A stretch of 64,000 nucleotides of DNA from positions 372,001 to 436,000 of the forward strand of contig BGKB01000003.1 in NCBI GenBank assembly GCA_003116975.1. Reading direction: 5' to 3'. Shown here piece by piece: positions 36,801-47,000 of this stretch. This stretch comes from Aurantiochytrium sp. KH105. Its lineage: Eukaryota; Sar; Bigyra; Thraustochytrida; Thraustochytriidae. The notes under the pieces are model-generated. The model did not search any database and was not told the origin of the DNA. It worked only from the letters and a program-made list of their open reading frames with translations. The translations under genes were made by a program, and so were the position numbers. How positions within the stretch are numbered: the first letter of the stretch is position 1; every line of letters begins with the position of its first letter.

Positions 36801-36982
36801 GTTACTGTTGCTGTTGCCGTTGCTTTAACCCCCCCCCCCCGCCGCCGCATCCCCTCCCCCTTTCTTTCTTTTCTTTATATAAAAAAGTATGTCGCATGCA
36901 CAAATTAGCGACCGTGATGGATTTGTAATCTGGATTTGGTGTTTTTTAAGGACTCGTGTCCGGGGTCAGATCGACACATGGA
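36753..36982. repeat. short intergenic with TTGCTG hexamers and a C run
   Basis: TTGCTG/TTGCTGT units at about 36763-36822, then a run of about 10 C near 36829-36840, between convergent genes. Confidence 0.75.
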
Positions 36983-37570
36983 CTACTTGTGTGCTTGCTT
37001 AGTCTCAGTCTTGCTCTCGCTTGTGTGGTCTTGAGACTTTGAATCTGCTTTCGAGAAGGAGGATTTAGCGCTAGGTTCCCCTGGTAAATCGATCCCATTG
37101 TTCCGAGCAAAGGCCCGCCAATATTGTTGCATGCACTTCGCAAAACTCTCGTAATCAACTACGTCTAGAATAAACTGAACGTACTCGCTAGCAAAGCTGT
37201 TCGCTTCACTGGCCGCGCGGACCTTGGCCACCAGAGCTTCTGCCGATGGCAGGCCCTCTTTGTCGACGAAGTCCTCGAGCATGTTGTCAATATGGCCTTG
37301 ATATGTCTGATATAGCTCATACATTTCCAACGAGTGCTCACTTGTGGTGAGATCGACAATGTGGCAGTGCTTGCGGAAAAACTTTGCCATGCGTTTGTTG
37401 AACTCTGGGCCGTCGACGTGGTTCGAAAATCGCACCATAAAGTCCATTAGATCCTCCTCCCCTTCGCCTTGCATGCCTTCGCCTCGACGGGCAGAGCCAT
37501 CGTTGCCGCTGTCCTCATCATCCCATGATCTCGCAGACGTCTTCGACTCTTCTGCCGGCCGCCGTGGCAT
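36983..37570 (-). CDS. BART-domain protein (ARL2BP/CFAP36-like, 195 aa)
   Basis: Residues about 38-150 form a helical domain with DFMVRFSNHVDGPEFNKRM, FFRKHC, EHSLEMYELYQTYQGHID-NMLEDFV and VQFILDVVDYESFAKCMQQY, matching the BART fold that binds Arl2/Arl3-type small GTPases. The acidic N-terminus and charged Ser/Lys-rich C-terminus are likely disordered. In animals such proteins link Arl GTPases to cilia or to mitochondrial/nuclear STAT3 transport. The protein has the usual domain length. Whether it is an ARL2BP or CFAP36 orthologue is not resolved. A G run (about 37575-37590) lies just before the start. Confidence 0.7.
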   Translation of the reverse strand: MPRRPAEESKTSARSWDDEDSGNDGSARRGEGMQGEGEEDLMDFMVRFSNHVDGPEFNKRMAKFFRKHCHIVDLTTSEHSLEMYELYQTYQGHIDNMLEDFVDKEGLPSAEALVAKVRAASEANSFASEYVQFILDVVDYESFAKCMQQYWRAFARNNGIDLPGEPSAKSSFSKADSKSQDHTSESKTETKQAHK

Positions 37571-38780
37571 CTCACGGGGGGGGGGGGGGGGAGTTTCCTT
37601 CGCTCCGCGTCGCTTCTGGGTCTGTCTCCGCGTCTCTGCCTATTGGGTCCACATGCTTTGGCGCGCGCTGCTATCCATGAGGCCAAAAGTTCTGCGATGT
37701 CCACCACGCCGCGCGGAGGGACATCTGATCTGAGTCCCACTGCAGATCTCTCTCTCTCTCTCTCTTGGCTCCGGAGTCCTTTTGTAGCTGGCAGATAGAT
37801 GCTAATGGTGGTGAGCACTTGGCAGACAATCAAGCAGGTGGATAGTAGACTTTGCAGCCCGCCGTCTGCCTTGTCTCGCCACGAGGGCTTTCAACGCCAC
37901 TTGGGCATGATTGGGGCCCGGTGCGCGCTATCTACCCTATCTTGAACGAATGATCTCGCGGTGCCTTTGTTCTGTTCGGCCAACCATCCCATCATCCACC
38001 CGGCAGACGTACAAAGCCGCATGGCAGACCAACAACCAAAACTTTACATTTCTTCTCACACGCACGCCGGCACGATCTCTCTCTGTCTCGCGCGCGCGCG
38101 GTCCCAAACTTGCCGCGGACGTCGAGCCGCCGCCGCAGCGCAACCTTCATGGCGCAGCTTGGACTTGGACGTCCTCCAGCTCCCGTAACGGATCGTCGTG
38201 CGGCTCTTTCGACAGTTGCACCTAGTTTCCCAGAACTAGTTTTCGACGGACCGCGAGCGAAGTTCGCTGGCGAGGAGAGGCCGCGGCAAACACGGCGCGA
38301 GCGGCGCGCAAGTGGAGCATTCGCGCGGCGCCAGTGGCGCAAAGGGCGCCGCAAGTGGGGCCTTCCGACTCTCGCGAAGGATCGCAGAATCCCAACGTCG
38401 CCAGCGGAGACGAGTCCCCCGCGCGCAGCAGCGACAGCGACAGCGACAGCGGCAGCGGCGACAGCGGCGGCAGCGGCAGCGGCGGCGGCGGCGACAGCGG
38501 CACGGACGCGTGCGCAGCGGCGGCCGCGAGACTGCCCCGGACGCCCCGGACCGCCTGGCGGAGCCGCGCGGATTGGCCTGGATTGGACCGGATCGATCCC
38601 TTGACGAGCGCTTCGAGAAGGAGAGCTCCGACGGCGGCGTGAACGCGGGCGGCCTGGCCAGACAGACAGACAGACAGACGCAGAGTGCGGACGGTGGATT
38701 CCCCCGAGCAGACTTTGTCTCGCGTCCAGTTCCTCTGACAGGGTTTTCGAGCACGCAACGAAGCAAATTGCAAAGAGACC
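37571..38780. other. 1.2-kb GC-rich non-coding region
   Basis: Divergent region between the BART gene and RAD23. It has a G homopolymer (37575-37590), a CT run (37745-37766), GACAGC/GGCAGC repeats (about 38428-38510) and CAGA repeats (38660-38680). Frames here are repeat-driven and not supported as genes. Confidence 0.5.
38428..38510 (+). repeat. GACAGC/GGCGGCA-type minisatellite
   Basis: Imperfect hexamer units AGCGAC, AGCGGC and GGCGGC, non-coding. Confidence 0.7.
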
Positions 38781-39808
38781 ATGAAGCTGACCGTCAAGAC
38801 GCTCGGCGGCGTCAAGTTCCCCGTTGAGGTGGAGGAGAGCCAAACTATCAAGCAGGTTAAGGAGAAGATCAAGGAGATCAAATCATGGGAAGTGCCGTCG
38901 CAGAAACTCATCCACAAGGGGAAGATTCTTGTCGATGACAAGACCGTTGGCGAATGCAGCATTAGTGATGGAGAGTTCCTTGTCTGTGTGGTGGCCAAGG
39001 CCAAAGCCAAGCCCGCCGAGAGCAAGCCTGCAACCTCGAGCGAGACCTCGCCGACTGCTGCTGCTCCCGCAAGCTCCGATTCTGGCGCCACTGCTGCTGC
39101 TCCTGCCGCGGCGCCTTCCACGCCTTCGCCGGCGCCGGCGCCTTCTTCGACAGGCGCCACGCCCACACCGGCCGCGAGCACCCCGCAGCCTGCGCAGACA
39201 CCGGCATCAACTAGCGCGCCCAGTGCAGCAGCAGCAGCATCGTCAGCGCAGGCTACAACCACCCAAGCATCAGACGCACCCTCTTCCTCTGCGGGTGCCT
39301 CTGGCTCCGCCGGTCTGGACGATGCTGCCTTTGCGCAAGGTGTTCAGCAGCTCAAGGACATGGGCTTTCCGGAGGACCAGGTACGTGCCGCATTGACCGC
39401 TGCCTACGGAAACACGGAGCGTGCGACAGATTTTCTTCTCAATGGCATTCCGGAGGGCGTTGGCATGGAAGAGGACGAGGTCCCCGCCAGCGTGTTGGCA
39501 GAAAGTCAGGCTGCCGCCGCTGCCAGCGGCGGCGCAGTGGGTGGCTCTGGTAACGACAGCTCGTCGGACACAGCTTCTGGCAACAACTCCGGCAGCAACA
39601 CGGGAACCGGTGGTGGTCCTCTCGCGGCTTTGCGTCAGCATCCAGACTTTAACAACCTGCGTCGTCTTGTGCAGAACAACCCGGCTGCTCTCGGTACAGT
39701 GCTCCAGCAGCTCGGAAGCACGGACCCAGATCTCCTTGAGGCCATCAATGCCAACCGCGCAGAGTTTGTTTCGATCATGAACGAGCCCATTGATGAGGAC
39801 ACTTCCTC

Positions 39809-39845
<37 letters not shown>

Positions 39846-40307
39846 GCGGCTGCAGCCGGTGGCAGTGGCGGTGCTCCTGCTGGTGGGTTCCCGGGGGGTA
39901 TGCCTGCGGGTGGCCCAGACGTTCAGCAGCTCATGGGTCTTTTGCAGCTTATGCAGCAGATGCCCGAGGAACAACGTGCTCAATTAGCAACCCAAATGGG
40001 TGTGCCTCCGGAGCAGCTGCAGGCCATTACTCAAATGCCCCCGCAAGCCATGGCGCAACTTATGCAGGGAATGATGGGCGGCGCCGGCGGCGGTGGGATC
40101 CCGCCTGGAGCCAACGTGGTGCGCCTCACGCAGGAAGAAATGGCTGCCGTTGATCGTCTCGCAGAGCTTGGCTTTCCAAAGCAAGCATGCGTTGAGGCTT
40201 ATTTGGCGTGTGACAAAGATGAGCAGCTTGCTGCGAATTATCTCTTCACGAATCCTCCTGAGCCCATGGAAGAAGACAATGATAACGGCGGCGCTGGTGG
40301 TAACTGA
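38781..40307 (+). CDS. RAD23: RAD23 ubiquitin receptor/nucleotide excision repair factor (508 aa)
   Basis: Four domains in the usual order: ubiquitin-like 1-76 (KLTVKTLGGVKFPVEVEE), UBA1 about 180-225 (LKDMGFPEDQVRAALTAAYG), XPC-binding about 280-337 (LRQHPDFNNLRRLVQNNPAA) and UBA2 about 446-500 (AVDRLAELGFPKQACVEAYL). RAD23 ferries ubiquitinated proteins to the proteasome and stabilises XPC/Rad4. It is longer than usual (about 400 aa) because of an Ala/Thr/Pro-rich linker, a poly-Gln run (39811-39844) and a Gln/Met-rich insert (LMGLLQLMQQMPEEQ and following) between the XPC-binding and UBA2 domains, which resembles STI1-type stretches of ubiquilins. Confidence 0.95.
39811..39844 (+). repeat. 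CAG microsatellite coding poly-Gln in RAD23
   Basis: About 11 CAG units within the RAD23 frame. Confidence 0.9.
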
Positions 40308-41088
40308 ATGTGAAGCTTTTCCTTCTTTTTTTCTTTTTTTTTACTCTGCATTTCTGTTCATATTTTAACAGTTTCTTGGTGTCGAAAGGAGGAAACCAAA
40401 TCAAATCCAATCCCTTTTTGATTCCTTGAAAAGGAGTTAAAGAGAAAATTGGCTTTACCACTTGGCACAGAGAAGCCATGCTGTGAACAACATCAGGCCG
40501 GGGTGCAGGCGCTCCCATCGTTTCGACTTCAAGACTAAAAGACGAGACGAGCGGGCAGCGAAGGTCTATGACTGCTCCTAAAAAAGAATCTTCTTTTCCC
40601 ACTGCAAAATGGTCTTTGTCGTGCAAAACGAAGGCGTCTTCGTCTTCGTCTTCCTCTGTTTGCGCAGTCCCGGAAAACGTCTGTAAACGAGACGAGAGAC
40701 GAGTCGTGACGCCTTGGAAAATGCTTGTCCACGTCCACGAGTACGACTGTGTGCATGAGCTTTGCGCATCTCCCAAGATGCACGAGAAGAGCGGAAGACG
40801 GCTGGCAAGCGACAGTGTACATGTTGGGCATTAGTGTGAGTGTGCGCGTGTGGCATTCGAGATCTTCATGACAGAAAGAAATTCTTACCCAGCCGTGAGC
40901 CGTGACGATTTTGCTCTGGACAAAATAAATGCGGATGCAAGTCGAGATACTGTGAGCAAACGCGTCAAGGTAGAACGTAGAGTATTCTTTGTTGCATTGT
41001 TGTTTTACGTAACAATACAAACAAGACCTTTGTGCTCACAAAACAGGTCGAAGATTTTACATTACTTCGTGTGCAGTGATTTGCAAGC
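40308..41088. other. intergenic between convergent RAD23 and UBR1
   Basis: 3' UTRs with T-rich tracts near 40325-40345. No supported gene. Confidence 0.55.
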
Positions 41089-44000
41089 CTAGAACCGTTG
41101 CTGGTGTTGACGGGGCCGAGGTTCCTGCATCGTGAGCTGAGAGACCACCTTGTGGCATATCTCATTGTTACTGCAAATAAACTGCAGAGCTTTGAACGCA
41201 GGCTCGTGAAAGCGAAGAGGGCGACCACGCGACAGAAAGTCATCAACCTCACCATGACTATCCACATATGGTGCGCTCATCCGCGCCTGGTGCACACCAT
41301 GTACCAGCATGACGATGCAACGCTGCACAAGCAGAAAGGCACCCGATCCACCTCCACACGATTGGGCGTGCAAGGTCCCGGGACCAATGCCATTACGGCT
41401 GCAACACTTTTCCGTTGCGCAGACCACCATTCCGCAACGAAGACAGAGCGCCGGTCGAGAAGTCACTCTTCCCGTCGTCGGGCATTTCGCGCTGCGTCTG
41501 ACAATCTTGAGCAGCTGCTCGTAGTTTGTGGGCAGTGATATGAGTCGCAATCTTGTTTGATCCAGGCAGCACGGGTGCACCAAGAGTTGGCTCTCGGGCA
41601 CCGACGGCTGAGCGCCTATCGTACTCTTCCAGCGCTCGATGATTTCCATGAGCTCGCCCGAATTCGTCATCTCCCCAATCGAAGGCAAGCCGAGAAAACG
41701 CATCCACAATGCTTCGGTTTCATCAGTAGCGTATTCGTCGAGCTCAATGAATTCAGAGGCGTCCTTGGCCTCTGAAGCCACTGCTAAAAGCAGGACAGAG
41801 GCGCGCAAAAACCTTGCAAGTTTCACATAGAGAGCATAGTACACATGATCCGCCGTGGCCTCGGGTGCCACACGCCGCAACGCGGGCACCCAGCCCTCCG
41901 CCACGGCAAATTTGCGAGAGTCGTGGCACTTTTCGCAGACCCCCACAGAAGGTGCCTCCATAACGCCTTGCACAAGCGTTGCCATGGCTACTGCGCGCAC
42001 GGCTCGAATGTAAAGTGGTGCGGGAAGAGCACTGAGCAGGGCCACAGTCAGCGTTACCGGATCGGCCATATTAAGCAGGACACCATCGGGAATAATTTCC
42101 CGCTCCACAACCATGGTGTTACGCTCAGTATCAATGTCCATGACGCGATCGCCCACGGCCAGCTCGAAAGACCCAGCGCCGTCCGCGCGCGTAGCTCGAC
42201 GTGCAGCTTTGATCAACGTGGGCGCGACCAAGGACTCCAAGTCATCGTCGAGGACCAGAGTGACTCGCATTCTTTTCCCTGGTGCAAGGCCGGCACACAG
42301 CTCCTTACAGCGGCGCGTGCGGCCACGAGACAGCATCTCAAAGAGTGCTTCGGCGACGCCGTTCGAAGCAGTACTTTCGGGATCATCACGGCCGCGTGGG
42401 CCCTTGCCTCCAGAGCTCAGACTACTCGTCGGACGCGATGGCCCTTCGCTGCTGTCTGACGCAGCCACGGGGCCATCTTGACCACGGCGTCCAAAGGATC
42501 CAAGGAATGAAAGATTGAACGGGGAGCGGAGACGTCCCAAGGCCTCGGACAGCGAGGAGGATCGTTCACGGTTCGCCGCACTTGAGGCAGTTGCGCCCGT
42601 TCCTTCGCCGAAGCCAGGCGTGCGCCGAGGAAACGCCGACGACACCGAAGAAGATTGAGCGCTCGCGCCTGAACCCACGTCGCCACCCGAAGGGCCAGAA
42701 GGCGAGGAGGGGGTGGAAACGGAGGAAGAGGAAGAGGAAGAGGAAGAAGACGACGTAAGCCCGCGCAGCGTAGCACGAAAGGAATCGGTCAAAAAGGACG
42801 CTCCAACTCCACCTTGGGAATACGTCGAAGAATTGGCCGTATCTCTGTGGTTGTCAAGAGAAGGCCCCGCACTCCCGCCCGCAGCTTGCGTGGGCTCGTG
42901 CATGAGAACGCTCGCTGCGCGAAGCATTGAAAGCCATTGTTTCATTGTTCCTTGTACGCGTTCCGTGAGCTGGCGAAAACTGGCATTCGAGTCATCGTCA
43001 CCACAGGCAGGCTGCCGAACGCTTGCTTGAGCTCGAAGCGAGAACCCAAGTGCCTTCCACAAGCCCAGCAGGCGATCCGACTTGCCCGCAGGAACGAGTT
43101 TTCGTGGCGAGCGCAACGATCGGCGATGAGTTGCAGCCAAACTTAGATCTTCCGCCGTTGGCGTCTTGTAGGTCATGTGCAGCATATCTGCGAATGTCTC
43201 GATATCTTCGCGAGCCTTGAAACTCAGGTCTCGAGCATCGAGGCCGTCGAGTTCGCCAGTGATGAACCTCACCATCTCGTGCGGCGTCGCGGAAGACGAT
43301 GACACACGTCGCCTCTTTTCCACAGGGGCCCGCGCCTCCGGGATATGGGGCAGAATGACGTTGGAAAGCGACTTGCACATGGGGCAAAGGAACTCGTGCT
43401 CCGCCACATTGGGCAATGGGGCGACCGAAGACCAGCCTCCTCTGCTGCGCAGCGAGGCAATGTACGTCTGCAAGCACTCCACGTGCATGGCATGCGAGCA
43501 GAACCCGACGTAAACATCTCGTTGAGACGCGGGTACCACGTGCTCAGGATTCTCAACGACAACTTGCTCTTTTCTCGTGCTGCTGCGCGTCTGTTGTTGC
43601 TCCCGGATCATGTGGGCAACCATGTGTTGAATACGCTGCGCAATGTGCACATTCGCCACTTGGCCGTGGACATCAGCATCATCATTACCTCCAGGAGCGT
43701 CTCCTTGATCCTGGCGCCCTGGCGTGGCGCCCTGGCCCTCGCCTTGGCGCGCGGCGCGATGAATGGCCGCAATCACCTCTCCAGGATCGGGTTGCAAACG
43801 TCCCGTTGCCGCGTCAAAGATATCTCCAAAGTGCAGAAAGTTGCGCCGTAACGCATCGCCGTCGATCTGAGCTCCCTGATCTTGACCAACCCCTGCACGG
43901 GCGCCCGTGCCTGCGCCAAGCGTAATGCGTCCAATCTCGTTTCCATTTCCCGCATCTTCGTCTCCATCGGCACTGGCGTTCTCATAAATGTCCTCGCCCA

Positions 44001-47000
44001 ATTCCTCATCATCGTCGGCGATCTCGTTCATGACTTCAGCGAACCCGCCAAAGTCGTCTTCGAACTCCATATCCACGCCAAAGGCATCTCCTTCGTCATC
44101 GTCGTCGTCGTCATCGGAATGGTCACCCTCCATGTTATCGTTGGCAAGGGTCCAATCCATGTCGCCATCTGTCGCGCCGGCAGCTGTTTGTCTTGCCGCT
44201 TCGTTTCGTCGGCGTGAAATGGCGACCGCGTGAGCGAGACCATGTGTTTCGCGTTCTCCCGAGAGATCAGCATCCGACTGGTCCTCTACATCATGCATCC
44301 ACCCGGCGGGCTTGCGCGGTGTCGAGAGAACCTCGGGAGGACAAGTCTCACCCGGCAGCAAAGGAAGAACATTTCCCCAGGCGGAGCCGCGCACATAGCC
44401 AAGAAAGGCGTATTGTTTTTTCTGCAAATGTTCGTGACAGAGCACGCAGTAATTTTCTTCGTGCACCGCATCCTCGGTGAAAGCGCCTTCTCCGCCCATA
44501 CGTTCAAGTGCGCGAGCCTGCGCGGCCTCCATGCGCGCCATGGCAGCTTTCTGAGCTTCCGCGCCCCGGTCACGTTTATGCTTCTTTTTCGCGCCCTTGA
44601 CTTTCTTCTTTTTCTTCTTTTTCGAGTCGGCGGTCTCGCCTCCTTCGTGTTCTTCTTTGCTCGAACGCCCCTTCTGCGCGTCAAATCCACTACCTCCGTC
44701 GTTCGACTCGTGCATTTCGACATCGCCCTTGACCCCGGTGCGTGAACGCTGAAGATGAGGCGTGAGTTCCACGTCTTCGAGAGAAATCAGTGTGTCGACA
44801 CTCATGGCGGCGTTTGGAGAGGCATTTCCAGCAAGCATTTGGGAGTCCGCGTGGTCAAATGAGATCTGCGGGGGTGTGGAAGCAAGACTGAGCGCTTCAC
44901 GCAAAACGTGAACCGCTTTGGGATGACGCAGCGCAAGCTGATCACCGCACCAACGCAGGTTTGCCACCTTTTCGTCCTGACCTTCACTCGTAAATAGCGC
45001 TTCCAGATTGACAACGATTTCGACCAGACTCAGGTTGCACGCAAGCAACATACGTTCGCGACTAGTGGCTTCACTTGTGCCGAGCGCGTCGGCAGTGTGC
45101 ATCGCGAGGGTGATCATGTGCAGCACGGTGTACAAGAGCCCCGGGGGTACCTTGGCAGTGTGCGTAACAGTCTCCGCAGGGAGCGAGTGGCTCGAGGCTT
45201 CAAGACCATATGGCTTGCTCTCTGCCTCGGAGAGCCGCACGACCGCGACATGCGCTGCACGGAAAACGTCGACGCAGACTTGACCAATGATTTGTTGCTG
45301 TACGGTCCGGCTCCACGGAATGAGACGCGCCGCAGCAAAGACTCGTACAGGCGGGCCTGGCGGCGTGCCCACCATGGGCCAGCTTTCGCGGCCCATGTCA
45401 TCGTTTGCTTTGCACAGTCGCTCCGCTACAAGCTCCTCATGCTGCCGGGAAACATTCCAGTACAGCGGGTCGACTTCGTCCCAGCACTCGCTCTTGAGTG
45501 AATATGACACTGACGTGCTCGACGCGGATCCGTGGCGGTTAGCAACGAGATCTAGCATGTTTTCGACTTCACCTGCCGACACCCAGTAGCTCTCTTCCAT
45601 GACATCTGCCTCGGGAGAAGACGTTGCGGGACTCTGGCTCGAAGCGGTCCCCTCCTCATTGGCAGCTGTGGCTTCGGGTGGCCCATCTGACATGGCGATT
45701 CGCGCGTTGCGCACACTGCCCATGACCCTTGAAAATGTACAGTTCGTTTCCGAGGCAGCAAGAGCATGAATGACCTCGCGCCGCACCGCAGCACGCCCCG
45801 CGCCACGGGCTACCGGGATTTCTGTGGACATGTGTACCAACAGGCGCAAGAGCTCATCAAGCAATTGGCCGTATGAGTTGTGTAGGTCGCTCCCAGGAAG
45901 CGCGCTGACTGCGTCGCTGCGAGACCCCGAGCTAATGTAGGGTCTGAGCCCAAATTTGTCGAGCAAGAGGAAGACGACACGATCGGCGCCCTGCACTGCC
46001 ACAGCGATCTGAAGGAAGCTCACGTCACACTGGTACATTGAAGTCGCGCAAACGCCCTTGTAGTTGGTGAGAATATTGTCCATTGTCATTCCGGTGCGAC
46101 GCCAGAGCTGGGCCCCGACCTGCGCGTTCGTGGCGACGACTCGCAAGACGTCTTCGGAGAATTGGTCAAAGTTGATGTCCTTGCTCGCAGGCGAAGCCCC
46201 ATTCCGAAGATGCAAGGCTTGATGCAGTGCATTTTCGAGTGAAATGGCGCCATCATTAAACTTGGCAGGGTAGCGTTCGACTGCGACGGCCAAGGCCCGC
46301 ACAACAGAAGCAAAGAAGCGATGAACGGGAAGATGATGGGAGACGTGCGCACCCCGGAAGACGTCGCCTTTACAAATGAAATTTGTAAAAGCAGGGAGAG
46401 TAGGGTCGAGATTCTCGCAACTCACGCAAGGGAAGCGCAATTCCGCTGGAGAAATGGGTCCAACGCTCGGAGAGGCGTCGCTGGGCGCATTTGTGGCTGC
46501 ATCAGCTGCGACGAGCGTGCATTGCGGAGGGTCATGCATGGCTGTCTGGACTACAAACTTATTCGGTCCGTCGTGCACGTGAGGGCGCGCGACAATTTCG
46601 TCGTGATGCCAGAGAAAACTGTGTTCGTAAGACAACTTCCCCACATCATGCACTAGCTCCAGAAGCGATACCTTGTTTTGAGACGCAGCGAGGCTCGCGA
46701 TGCCCGCGCCGACCTGCTGCGAACCGAGCCGGATGATATTGTGCAGAGCCATGCTGAGCTTGAAGGCTCGAATCCAGTCGTTTGTTTCTTGGATGACGTG
46801 TTCGGCGCCCTGGTGACGACGCTGCGGGTTCATGCGCTGCGCGATGGCAATCGCGCCAAGAAATGCGCGTAAGCGCTTGAATTGCGTCATGTCCTCTGCA
46901 TCAACAAGAGGATGTTTGACAAGTCGCATGACGTATCGGGCGTCGAGAATGGCGTGCATGTAGCGCTCGTGATTAATTCCCGTGCTCTCGGCAAAATCAA

